DNA from: Desulfobacter sp.
Lineage (GTDB): Bacteria > Desulfobacterota > Desulfobacteria > Desulfobacterales > Desulfobacteraceae
Assembly (NCBI GenBank): GCA_030145005.1
Contig: JAQYWJ010000022.1
Coordinates: 1 to 18,257 of the forward strand
DNA: 18,257 nucleotides
Direction of reading: 5' to 3'
Part shown: piece by piece, positions 6,691 through 13,808 of the stretch
Layout: every line of letters begins with the position of its first letter
How positions within the stretch are numbered: the stretch's first letter is position 1
Program-made: the position numbers and the translations under genes
The notes under the pieces: generated by a model
What the model was told of the DNA's origin: nothing
Databases searched by the model: none
What the model saw: only the letters and a program-made list of their open reading frames with translations

Positions 6691-6693
6691 AAA
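6679..6693 (+). repeat. Solo terminal repeat of the 77-bp MITE family
   Basis: GAGCCTGTTTAAAAA is identical to the ends of the 77-bp elements at 7027-7103 and 13529-13605, but no second half follows. It overlaps the methyltransferase gene end and supplies its last three codons and TAA stop. It is an exact inverted match of 7089-7103, so the RRM gene is bracketed by identical 15-base inverted repeats. Confidence 0.7.
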
Positions 6694-6708
6694 CAAAAGG
6701 ATCCGTGA

Positions 6709-6990
6709 ATGAAAATTTATGTCGGGAATCTGACAGAACTTATGACAGAAGAAACGCTCAAACAGGCGTTTGAAGCATTTGGCGAAGTTGAAAGCGTTAA
6801 AATTATAAAAAACAGGTTTAACGGACGTTCCAAGGGATTTGGTTTTGTTGAGATGCCAAGTAATTCTGAAGCGGACAAAGCCATTAAGGCCTTGAACGGC
6901 AACATAGTTGATAAAAAGCCCATCAAAGTGAATCATGCCGATTCCGGTGGTAAAAAGAAGAAAAAGCCTTTCAGGAGAAGAAACTATTAG
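6709..6990 (+). CDS. RNA-binding protein with a single RRM domain
   Basis: This 93-residue protein is one RNA recognition motif plus a basic tail. RNP2 is IYVGNL (residues 3-8) and RNP1 is KGFGFVEM (42-49), with intact aromatic residues for base stacking. The tail (about 81-93) is GGKKKKKPFRRRNY-like. Bacterial RRM proteins of this size bind single-stranded RNA and, in cyanobacteria, are cold-induced; no target can be named here. AAAGG (6696-6700) lies 8 bases before the ATG. The gene is 18 bases after the methyltransferase stop and is probably co-transcribed with rhlE and the genes between. A small hairpin (AAAATCC/GGATTTT, about 7003-7026) and then the 77-bp palindromic element follow, separating it from the convergent radical SAM gene. 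Confidence 0.95.
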   Translation: MKIYVGNLTELMTEETLKQAFEAFGEVESVKIIKNRFNGRSKGFGFVEMPSNSEADKAIKALNGNIVDKKPIKVNHADSGGKKKKKPFRRRNY

Positions 6991-7026
6991 GCATAGCCTC
7001 AAAATCCAAGAATAGTGAGGATTTTA

Positions 7027-7103
7027 GAGCCAGTTTAAAAATTAGGGGGTCGAAGCGAAATCTCATGAGATTGCAGCCGATTTATCAATTTTTAAACAGG
7101 CTC
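7027..7103. mobile_element. 77-bp MITE, copy A
   Basis: The element starts GAGCCAGTTTAAAAAT and ends ATTTTTAAACAGGCTC, giving terminal inverted repeats with one mismatch. It is flanked by TTA at 7024-7026 and 7104-7106, a possible 3-base target duplication. The right-hand TTA is the reverse complement of the stop codon of the minus-strand radical SAM gene. An inverted copy of the same length lies at 13529-13605, sharing the ends, TTAGGGG and GATTGCAGCCGAT words. It sits between convergent genes and could act as a bidirectional terminator, which is inference. Confidence 0.8.
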
Positions 7104-8033
7104 TTAAGTCCGGCATTTTCCCTGGTACGAATCCCGGGCTTCAAGGGTTTGCTGAATCATGTTGAATGTCTCTCTGTACCGGGCCGACCACAACGGGGCC
7201 ACAAGTTCGTCAGCATGGGGGTCCCCTGTGATCCGCTGGATAATCATGGACTTGGGCAGCCGCTCCAGAAAATCGCAGACCAGGTCCACATATTCCTGCT
7301 GTTCCAAAGGCGTATACCGGCCCTGACCATACATCTTGTCCAAAGCGGTGCCACGGACCACATAAAGCAGGTGAATTTTGACGCCATCAACCCCCAGGTC
7401 CCCCAGAATTCGCGCATTTTCGAGCATCATAGCCCTGGTTTCTCCGGGCAGACCCAGAATAATATGGGCACAGACATTAAGCTTCTTTTTAGGCGCAACC
7501 AAGGCCACGGCCGCTTCAAAGGCCTTGAAATCATGCCCCCGGTTGATCAGGCTAAGGGTGGCGTCATGGGCAGACTGAAGCCCGTACTCCAGCCAGATAA
7601 GATAATCCTTTGTGTAGGCGTCAAGCAGATCAATTTTCGCTTTATCCACACAGTCAGGCCTTGTGCCCACAGCCATGCCGACCACCCCCTCACAGGACAG
7701 CGCTTCGTCATATAAGGCTTTAAGATGATCCACCGGGGCATAGGTATTGGTAAAAGACTGGAAATAGGCAAGAAATTTTCCGGCCTTGTATTTTTTCATG
7801 GCCCCGATCTTGCCGGCCTCAATTTGCTGGGAAATGGAAAGTCCCTTGGCAAAGGCCCCGGTACCCGACCCTTTTGCATTGCAGTAAATACACCCGGCCC
7901 TGGACAGGGTTCCGTCCCGGTTAGGGCAGGTCAGCCCGGCATCCACGGAAATTTTCTGCACCCGCTCACCAAACAGGCTGCGAAGATAAGCATTATAATC
8001 CGAGTATCGTTTCATTCGATCAGCATCTGCCAA
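7104..8033 (-). CDS. yhcC: YhcC-like radical SAM protein (TIGR01212 family)
   Basis: This is a cytoplasmic radical SAM enzyme of the E. coli YhcC family, whose exact reaction is not established. The cluster-binding cysteines are in the family pattern: CPNRDGT, then CIYC twelve residues on (C42, C54, C57 counted from an ATG at 8051). Other family blocks are FQSFTNTYAPVDHL, VGTRPDCVD, WLEYGLQSAHD, HIILGLPGET and HLLYVVRGT. GGAGG (8040-8044) stands 6 bases before a TTG at 8033, which I take as the start (309 residues). The upstream in-frame ATG (8051) has AAAGG abutting it with no spacer, and a later ATG (8015) has no ribosome site. The stop codon directly borders the 77-bp MITE. It converges on the RRM gene, and its 5' end diverges from mnmG. 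Confidence 0.92.
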   Translation of the reverse strand: MADADRMKRYSDYNAYLRSLFGERVQKISVDAGLTCPNRDGTLSRAGCIYCNAKGSGTGAFAKGLSISQQIEAGKIGAMKKYKAGKFLAYFQSFTNTYAPVDHLKALYDEALSCEGVVGMAVGTRPDCVDKAKIDLLDAYTKDYLIWLEYGLQSAHDATLSLINRGHDFKAFEAAVALVAPKKKLNVCAHIILGLPGETRAMMLENARILGDLGVDGVKIHLLYVVRGTALDKMYGQGRYTPLEQQEYVDLVCDFLERLPKSMIIQRITGDPHADELVAPLWSARYRETFNMIQQTLEARDSYQGKCRT

Positions 8034-8145
8034 ATTTTTCCTCCATTCCATCCTTTTGCATTCATACGTTCACCAACCTTAAGGCGGCACCTTAACCATA
8101 CAGATTACAAATGAATTTGCCAAGGTGAAGATTAGCAGCGAAAGC

Positions 8146-8173
8146 TTGACCAATAGATAGTAGTCATTATATT
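8146..8173 (+). promoter_or_regulatory. Probable promoter of mnmG
   Basis: TTGACC (8146-8151) and TATATT (8168-8173) are separated by 16 bases, each one mismatch from the sigma-70 consensus. Transcription would start near 8180, only about 25 bases before the mnmG ATG. Confidence 0.6.
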
Positions 8174-8203
8174 TAGACCCTGTAAAAAATAGCTAAGGAT
8201 GTT

Positions 8204-10087
8204 ATGAACACTTTCAAAAACAGATATGATGTCATTGTGGTGGGTGCGGGACATGCCGGGTGCGAAGGGGCACTGGCCGCGGCTCGTATGGGCTGTAACA
8301 CCCTTTTGCTCACCATTGACATGGACAAAATTGCAGCCATGCCCTGCAGCCCCTCCATCGGCGGTACGGCCAAGGGACAGCTGGTCAAGGAAATTGATGC
8401 CCTGGGCGGCTGGATGGCAAAGGTATCAGATTCTTCGGCCATCCAGTACCGGACCCTGAACACCCGTAAAGGTCCGGCTGTCCAGTCTACCCGAACCCAG
8501 AATGACAAAAACATGTATTCACGAAAGATGAAGCATGTCCTGGAAAAGGCTGAAAATCTGGATCTTAAGCAGGCCATGGTGGAATCTTTGATCATTGAAA
8601 ACAATGCAATCAAAGGTATTACCGACAATACCGGTTTTGAGTATTTTACGCCCTGCGTGGTCATTACCACCGGCACCTTTCTGCGGGGCACCGTCCATAT
8701 CGGGTCCTCCAGAATCCAGGCCGGACGTGCCGGAGAATTTGCTTCCACCGGATTAGCCCTAAGCCTTGAATCCATGGAACTTGAGATGGGCAGAATGAAA
8801 ACCGGCACACCGCCGCGGCTGCATGCCGATTCCATTGATTTTTCAAAATTCAATGTCCACGGATCAGACGAGGTGATCAAACCCTTTTCCTTTTCCACCA
8901 CCAAAGTGGCAACGCCTATGCTGCCAAGCTTCATGGGCCAGACCAACCCGGCCACCCATGCCGTCATCCGCAACAATCTGAAGTATTCAGCCCTGTACGG
9001 TGGACATATCAAGGGCCAATCCGCCAGATACTGCCCATCCTTTGAAGATAAGGTGGTAAAATTTCCGGACCGGGAATCCCACCATGTGATCCTGGAATAT
9101 GAGGGTATCGACTCCAAAGAAATTTATGCTTCGGGACTGGGCAACAGTCTGCCCCTTGACATTCAATACCAGGTGGTGCGCTCGGTAAAAGGCCTTGAAC
9201 AGGCCCAGATCATGCGCCCGGCCTATGCCATTGAATACGATTATGTGTCGCCTCTGGAACTGACGCCTGCCCTTGAAACCAAAAAGGTCAAGGGACTGTT
9301 CCTGGCCGGGCAAATCAACGGCACGTCCGGCTATGAAGAGGCGGGTGCCCAGGGGCTGTGGGCCGGGGCCAATGCCGCGGCAAAAATACTTGGCCGCCCA
9401 CCTTTTATTCTGGACCGGTCCCAGGCCTATATGGGAGTCATGGTGGATGACCTTGTCACCCGGGGCACCAAAGAACCCTACCGCATGTTCACGTCCAGGG
9501 CCGAATACCGGCTGCTGCTCAGGGAAGACAATGCAGATCTGCGTTTAGCCGGAATCGGTTATGAATACGGCCTGACAGACAAGGCACGCCTGGACGAGGT
9601 TTCCCGGATCAAGGCAGCCACAGAAAAAGAACTTGAACGGGTCAGCCGAATCGTGGTCAAACCCAGTGATGAAACCAATGCCTTTCTTACCGGACACAAC
9701 TCTAATCCCATTGACACAGGTGTCCCTTTAACTCAATTGCTCAAACGTGCGGAGCTCAGTTACGACCTTTTAACGCAGATTGCCCCTGCCCCTGAACCTA
9801 TCCAGGACCGCGCAGCCCGACAGGTGGAAATTGAAATTAAATATGAAGGGTATATCCGGCGTCAGTATAATGAAATTAAAAAATTTGAGGATCTGGAACG
9901 GATAAAAATTCCGCCTGAATTTTCCTTTGATGCGGCCCACGGCCTGTCCAATGAGATCAGGGAAAAGCTCAACCGGATCTGCCCGGCATCCCTGGGCCAG
10001 GCATCCCGCATTGACGGCATGACCCCGGCGGCCATTTCCGTTCTTATGGTGGCCATCAGCGCATTCAGGCAAAACCGGTCCCTTTGA
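8204..10087 (+). CDS. mnmG: tRNA uridine-5-carboxymethylaminomethyl modification enzyme MnmG (GidA)
   Basis: MnmG, with MnmE, installs the (carboxymethyl)aminomethyl group at C5 of wobble uridine 34 in several tRNAs, using FAD, NADH and methylene-tetrahydrofolate. The 627-residue length is typical. The N-terminal FAD-binding fold is VIVVGAGHAGCEGALAAARMG (about 10-30), followed by family signatures SPSIGGTAKGQLVKEIDALG, YRTLNTRKGPAVQSTR, GTFLRGTVHIG, KTGTPPR, GLFLAGQINGTSGYEEA and TSRAEYRLLLREDNAD. The C-terminal helical domain (about 540-627) that binds MnmE and tRNA is complete. AAGGA (8194-8198) precedes the ATG by 5 bases. mnmE is not in the window. Downstream, GGAAGG/CCTTCC (10093-10105) forms a hairpin without a T-run. 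Long open frames on the opposite strand are shadows. Confidence 0.99.
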   Translation: MNTFKNRYDVIVVGAGHAGCEGALAAARMGCNTLLLTIDMDKIAAMPCSPSIGGTAKGQLVKEIDALGGWMAKVSDSSAIQYRTLNTRKGPAVQSTRTQNDKNMYSRKMKHVLEKAENLDLKQAMVESLIIENNAIKGITDNTGFEYFTPCVVITTGTFLRGTVHIGSSRIQAGRAGEFASTGLALSLESMELEMGRMKTGTPPRLHADSIDFSKFNVHGSDEVIKPFSFSTTKVATPMLPSFMGQTNPATHAVIRNNLKYSALYGGHIKGQSARYCPSFEDKVVKFPDRESHHVILEYEGIDSKEIYASGLGNSLPLDIQYQVVRSVKGLEQAQIMRPAYAIEYDYVSPLELTPALETKKVKGLFLAGQINGTSGYEEAGAQGLWAGANAAAKILGRPPFILDRSQAYMGVMVDDLVTRGTKEPYRMFTSRAEYRLLLREDNADLRLAGIGYEYGLTDKARLDEVSRIKAATEKELERVSRIVVKPSDETNAFLTGHNSNPIDTGVPLTQLLKRAELSYDLLTQIAPAPEPIQDRAARQVEIEIKYEGYIRRQYNEIKKFEDLERIKIPPEFSFDAAHGLSNEIREKLNRICPASLGQASRIDGMTPAAISVLMVAISAFRQNRSL

Positions 10088-10111
10088 TACAAAGGAAGGG
10101 CCTTCCTCCCC

Positions 10112-10139
10112 TTGACTTCAACGGGTTGCGCCTTATTTT
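10112..10139 (+). promoter_or_regulatory. Possible promoter of the J-protein/hpt cluster
   Basis: TTGACT (10112-10117) and TATTTT (10134-10139) are spaced 16 bases apart, upstream of the J-protein gene. I see no clear sigma-32 (heat-shock) pattern such as CCCCAT at the -10. The start would be near 10146, giving a leader of about 55 bases. Confidence 0.45.
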
Positions 10140-10200
10140 TATTACACATTTGTACTAAAGAAATAACCATACAGCTAAACGCAAAGGAATAAGATATAAA

Positions 10201-11160
10201 ATGGCGCAAGATTATTACAAAACACTTGGAATAGATAAAACTGCGACAGCCGCCGACATAAAAAAGGCTTACAGAAAACTTGCCCTCAAATACCATCCGG
10301 ATAAAACCAAAGGGGACAAGGCTCTGGAAGATAAGTTCAAAACCATTTCCGAAGCCTACGCGGTGCTCAGCGATCCTGAAAAAAGAAAACAGTATGACAC
10401 TTACGGATCTGCCGACTTCCAGCAAAAATTTTCCCAGGAAGATATTTTCAGAAACTTTGACCTGGGCGATATTCTCAAAGAGTTTGGTTTCGGCGGTGGC
10501 GGCGGGTTCAACCGGTCCGGCGGTTTTTCCTCTTCATTTAGACAGGGCGGTGCAAGGTCTTCGTTTTCCGGCATGGGGGGCAATCCCTTTTTCCAGAACG
10601 CGGGGCCCGGGGGGGGGTACGGTCGCAAATCTCCGACCCGGGGCAAAGATTTGGAATATGAAATTCCTTTAACCCTGGACGAATTGATCAATGGTGCCGG
10701 CAAAACCATCACTATTTCCCAGAGCGGTCAGGCCAAAGCTATTGAGGTGAAAATTCCCAAAGGTCTGACCCAGGGCAAAAAAATCAGACTGGCAGGCAAA
10801 GGCGAATCAAGCACAAATGGCGGTCCCGCCGGCAACCTTTACATCAAGTCCAGCCCGTCCCTGCCCCGAGGCATTACCCTGGAGGGAAACGATATCCTGA
10901 TGAAAAAGGATGTCCGGCTCACCCAGGCCCTTTTAGGAGATAAGGTTGAGGTGACCACCCCGTCAGGCAAAACCATAAATCTGACATTGCCGCCGGGGAC
11001 CGGACAAAAGGCAAAAATGCGTTTGCCGGGCATGGGAATTCCCCATATGAAAGGAAATGGTTGCGGAGATCTCTATGTTGTGGTTAATATAGAGATGCCA
11101 AAGAGTTTAAACTCCAAACAGCGAAAACTAATCAAGGAACTTAAGGAAACAGGATTATAA
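10201..11160 (+). CDS. Type II (class B) DnaJ-family co-chaperone, CbpA-like
   Basis: This J-protein stimulates the ATPase of DnaK and delivers unfolded substrates in the cytoplasm. The J domain is residues 1-70 with the HPD triad at 32-34. A Gly/Phe-rich linker spans about 95-145, and two DnaJ C-terminal beta domains follow (about 155-310; LEYEIPLTLDELINGAGKTI and LPPGTGQKAKMRLPGMGIP are recognisable). There are no CxxCxGxG zinc repeats, so it is not DnaJ proper but CbpA/DjlB-like; 319 residues is normal. AAAGGA (10183-10188) lies 12 bases before the ATG. Inside the linker is a run of nine G (10609-10617), a potential slippage site. hpt starts 6 bases after the stop, so the two are likely co-transcribed. 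Confidence 0.95.
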   Translation: MAQDYYKTLGIDKTATAADIKKAYRKLALKYHPDKTKGDKALEDKFKTISEAYAVLSDPEKRKQYDTYGSADFQQKFSQEDIFRNFDLGDILKEFGFGGGGGFNRSGGFSSSFRQGGARSSFSGMGGNPFFQNAGPGGGYGRKSPTRGKDLEYEIPLTLDELINGAGKTITISQSGQAKAIEVKIPKGLTQGKKIRLAGKGESSTNGGPAGNLYIKSSPSLPRGITLEGNDILMKKDVRLTQALLGDKVEVTTPSGKTINLTLPPGTGQKAKMRLPGMGIPHMKGNGCGDLYVVVNIEMPKSLNSKQRKLIKELKETGL

Positions 11161-11166
11161 TTTAAC

Positions 11167-11682
11167 ATGCCTGAATTCATCCCCTTGATTTCCCAACAGG
11201 AAATCAAGGAAAAAACCCGGGAGATCGGGCAAAAAATTACTCAGGATTATAAAGGTCTTGATCTCGTGGTTGTAGGGGTGCTCAAGGGGTCTTTTGTTTT
11301 TCTGGCCGATCTTGTCCGGCAGATCACCATTGATCATGAAATTGATCTGGTGGGTGCATCATCCTACGAAGGCACATCATCTACCGGACAGATCGTGTTT
11401 ACAAAACAACCGGACCTTGAACTTAAAGGACGAGATGTGCTGTTGGTGGAAGATATCGTGGATACAGGCCGGACCCTTGCCAAAACTGTCGAATCCATGC
11501 AGTTGTTAAATCCCCGGTCCATAAAAACATGTGCGCTGATTGATAAACGCGAACGCCGGGAAGCGCAAATCAATGTGGATTATTCATGTTTCTGCATTGA
11601 TGGGGGGTTTATCGTGGGCTATGGGCTGGATTATAATGAAAAATATAGAAACCTGCCGGCAATCTTTAATTTAAAAATATAA
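11167..11682 (+). CDS. hpt: Hypoxanthine phosphoribosyltransferase
   Basis: This purine-salvage enzyme converts hypoxanthine (and usually guanine) plus PRPP to IMP (GMP). The PRPP-binding motif VLLVEDIVDTGRTL (about 92-105) is diagnostic. Upstream GVLKGSFVFLADLVR (about 37-51) carries the conserved LKG loop, and the mobile-loop serine-tyrosine pair is in ASSYEGTSSTG (about 64-74). C-terminal FIVGYGLDYNEKYRNLP is the purine-binding end. At 171 residues it is typical. AGGA (11151-11154), inside the end of the J-protein gene, is 12 bases from the ATG, so translation is probably coupled. Thirty bases separate its stop from the zinc-ribbon gene. Confidence 0.97.
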   Translation: MPEFIPLISQQEIKEKTREIGQKITQDYKGLDLVVVGVLKGSFVFLADLVRQITIDHEIDLVGASSYEGTSSTGQIVFTKQPDLELKGRDVLLVEDIVDTGRTLAKTVESMQLLNPRSIKTCALIDKRERREAQINVDYSCFCIDGGFIVGYGLDYNEKYRNLPAIFNLKI

Positions 11683-11712
11683 AGCTAATTATTCAAGTTA
11701 AGGGGAAGCTCA

Positions 11713-13506
11713 ATGATAATTACCTGCGAAGCATGCTCAACCCAATTTGTCCTTGATGACGCCCTGATCAAGCCGGAGGGTTCAAAGGTTAAATGCAGTA
11801 AGTGCCGGCATATTTTTACAGCCTTTCCACCAGACCATCCCAAAATTGAAGTCCCCGACGGGCCAAAACCTGAAGAACACGATATCCTCTTTGATGAACA
11901 AGCGTTCCAAGACGATTCAAACTTTAACAAATCTCAAAATGACGATTTCAGTATAGACAGCGATTCGGATAGCCAGGACTCTGATCTGGAAGATGAAGAT
12001 ACAGACATTGATTTCTCAGAAATTGAATTCGATGAACCGGAATTTCAACAGAAACCGCCTGAAAGTCAGACAGCTACAGAGGCCCCTGATTCCCAGGACC
12101 AGGACATTGAAATTGAAGATCCGGCCAAGGACTTTGACGAAGACGGCCTTGATTTCGAAACTGCTGATTTTGATATAGATGAACCGGAACTGGACTTCCA
12201 GGATGATGATCTTAAACTGGACACCCAGGAATTTGAATTTGAAGAAATTGAAAATGGGACAGTTTCCGGGCTAACACCAGTGTCCGCAGATTCAGATACG
12301 GATACAGCTGATATCGAAATCAGTTTTGCCCAGGATGACGACGCAGACGCAGACCTTGAGCTGGAAGAATTGTCCCTTGACATGGATGACCTATCCGTAG
12401 AGGAGTCGTCCATTGATGACCTTGAGCTGGATACGAAAAAAGATGAATCGCCGGAACTTGACTTTGACGACGATGCCCAAACTGATCTTATTCTTGAAGA
12501 TGACGATCTGGATCTATCCCTCGAATCCGAAGAGGCCCAGATTGACGCCCCTGCCCAACAGCAGGGCGACATAATTGAAGGGCAACCGGATATAAAACAT
12601 GACGGTTTACCTTCAAATGACGTCAAGCTTGAATCTGATGACAGTGAAGAACCAAGCGAAGAACGAGATGACCGGGAAGCGGACGAGGAAATTGAACAAA
12701 CCGCCTCAGAGCAGGATAAATTTGCAGAATATGACACGGTGCTGGAACAGGAGACCGAACCGGAAGACGCCGGTATAACCATTCCGGACCCTGAAGTCAA
12801 AGACAACACAGATACGCCGGAAACCCCGCTGACCCCGACTGATGACAAAATCGACACCACCATAGAAGCATCAATAGACCAAGCGCCCTTGATCACGCCG
12901 CCGTCCGCACAAAGTGTCCGCCAGAAACGAAGCACAAAACAGAAAAAAGGGGGAAGTCTGGCAGTTAAAATTCTGCTGGTGCTGTTTCTGCTGATTCTGG
13001 CTGCCTATGTGGCAATCATTCGTCTTGGTGTAACCATTCCGGTAGTGTCCGACATTCAGATTCCCTTTATTACCCAATGGCTTGAGCCCAAACAGCTTCC
13101 CCCCCAGCCGCCACTGAAACCCGTAATGGACGAACCCAGTATCGATGGCCGGTTTGTTTCCAATAAAAGCGCAGGGGATCTGTTCATTGTCACAGGCAGA
13201 ATTAAAAACCCGTCCAATACTGCTGTCAGCTACATCCAGGTCAAAGGGACCCTGATGACAAAGAACAACACCCAAGCAGAAACGCTGATTGCCTATTGCG
13301 GCAATGTAATTCCCGAAGAGACACTTAAGTCCGGCAATATCTCGGACATAACCAAGCAGATGGGTGTAAAACAAGGGCATCAAAACACCAATGTCAATAT
13401 CAAGCCCGGCGCCTCGGTCATGTTTATGCTGGTTTTTTCCAATCTGCCCGAGGATCTGTCCAACTTCACCGTGGCGGTAGAGGGATTTGAGCCTGCTCAA
13501 GAATAA
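11713..13506 (+). CDS. Zinc-ribbon, acidic-linker, single-pass membrane protein with DUF3426
   Basis: The architecture is clear but the function is not. Residues 1-35 form an MJ0042-type zinc ribbon with C5-x2-C8 and C28-x2-C31. Residues about 50-405 are a long low-complexity linker dominated by Asp/Glu with repeated short units such as ELDFxDDD and DLDLSLE. A basic stretch (SVRQKRSTKQKK) precedes one membrane helix (about 417-438, LAVKILLVLFLLILAAYVAI). The C-terminal 130 residues look like DUF3426, which by topology would be extracytoplasmic, with the zinc ribbon and acid linker in the cytoplasm. Family members with a zinc ribbon plus DUF3426 are common in proteobacteria but usually have a much shorter linker. 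AGGGGAAG precedes the ATG. It is 30 bases after hpt and probably in the same operon. A long Ser-rich frame on the other strand is a shadow of the acidic codons. Confidence 0.85.
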   Translation: MIITCEACSTQFVLDDALIKPEGSKVKCSKCRHIFTAFPPDHPKIEVPDGPKPEEHDILFDEQAFQDDSNFNKSQNDDFSIDSDSDSQDSDLEDEDTDIDFSEIEFDEPEFQQKPPESQTATEAPDSQDQDIEIEDPAKDFDEDGLDFETADFDIDEPELDFQDDDLKLDTQEFEFEEIENGTVSGLTPVSADSDTDTADIEISFAQDDDADADLELEELSLDMDDLSVEESSIDDLELDTKKDESPELDFDDDAQTDLILEDDDLDLSLESEEAQIDAPAQQQGDIIEGQPDIKHDGLPSNDVKLESDDSEEPSEERDDREADEEIEQTASEQDKFAEYDTVLEQETEPEDAGITIPDPEVKDNTDTPETPLTPTDDKIDTTIEASIDQAPLITPPSAQSVRQKRSTKQKKGGSLAVKILLVLFLLILAAYVAIIRLGVTIPVVSDIQIPFITQWLEPKQLPPQPPLKPVMDEPSIDGRFVSNKSAGDLFIVTGRIKNPSNTAVSYIQVKGTLMTKNNTQAETLIAYCGNVIPEETLKSGNISDITKQMGVKQGHQNTNVNIKPGASVMFMLVFSNLPEDLSNFTVAVEGFEPAQE

Positions 13507-13528
13507 AAGACTCATTAATAAGTATTAC

Positions 13529-13605
13529 GAGCCTGTTTAAAAATAGATGAATCGGCTGCAATCACATGAGAATGAGAACCAATCCCCTAATTTTTAAACA
13601 GGCTC
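13529..13605. mobile_element. 77-bp MITE, copy B (inverted relative to copy A)
   Basis: Terminal repeats GAGCCTGTTTAAAAAT and ATTTTTAAACAGGCTC are perfect for 16 bases. Read in reverse complement, it aligns over the full 77 bases with the copy at 7027-7103, differing mainly in a central block of about 20 bases. It lies 22 bases after the zinc-ribbon gene stop and upstream of the tRNA promoter. The flanks (TTAC on the left, TAAA on the right) do not give a clean target duplication. Confidence 0.8.
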
Positions 13606-13640
13606 TAAAGGACAATTATTAAAATAAATTTAAATTTTAT

Positions 13641-13670
13641 TTGACACAACCCCCGACGTTGTGCTATCTA
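13641..13670 (+). promoter_or_regulatory. Promoter of tRNA-Met
   Basis: TTGACA (13641-13646) is a perfect -35; TATCTA (13665-13670), spaced 18 bases, is the likely -10. ACAAC/GTTGT (13645-13649, 13659-13663 region) forms a short dyad within the spacer. The start would fall near 13677, just ahead of the tRNA 5' end at 13686. Confidence 0.6.
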
Positions 13671-13685
13671 ATTCTGGTTTTTTGT

Positions 13686-13762
13686 GGCGACGTAGCTCAG
13701 ATGGTCAGAGCATGCGGCTCATATCCGCAGTGTCCGGGGTTCAATTCCCTGCGTCGCTACCA
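13686..13762 (+). tRNA. tRNA-Met (anticodon CAT), elongator type
   Basis: The cloverleaf is complete at 77 bases with encoded CCA. The acceptor stem pairs GGCGACG with CGTCGCT (first pair G1-U72), the D stem is GCTC/GAGC, and the anticodon stem TGCGG/CCGCA encloses loop CTCATAT with anticodon CAT. The T arm is CGGGG-TTCAATT-CCCTG. It lacks the three consecutive G-C pairs (GGG/CCC) of initiator tRNA, so elongator Met is favoured. The tRNA-Ile2 identity (CAT read with lysidine) cannot be fully excluded, but the body resembles elongator Met. Confidence 0.93.
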
Positions 13763-13774
13763 GCCTCTACAATG

Positions 13775-13798
13775 GCCCCTGTCTTCAGGGGCTTTTTT
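13775..13798 (+). terminator. Intrinsic terminator after tRNA-Met
   Basis: GCCCCTG (13775-13781) pairs with CAGGGGC (13786-13792) around a TCTT loop and is followed by six T (13793-13798). It ends the monocistronic tRNA transcript 13 bases after the CCA and lies just beyond the stop of the convergent mmuM gene. Confidence 0.9.
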
Positions 13799-13808
13799 GA
13801 TTTTACCC

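Noticed and set aside
7065..7715. 216-residue + strand frame opposite yhcC
   Set aside because: The minus strand encodes a full radical SAM protein with its cluster motif. The + frame begins inside the MITE and has no domain.
8173..9117. 314-residue open frame on the minus strand
   Set aside because: It lies opposite mnmG, whose protein motifs are unmistakable on the + strand; the frame shows no recognisable domain.
12066..12935. 289-residue Ser-rich open frame on the minus strand
   Set aside because: It is the mirror of Asp/Glu codons in the acidic linker of the zinc-ribbon gene and has no family resemblance or ribosome site.
13490..13496. GAGCCTG at the end of the zinc-ribbon gene as another MITE end
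   Set aside because: Only 7 bases match and the sequence then departs (CTCAAG instead of TTTAAAAA); it is coding sequence and probably coincidence.
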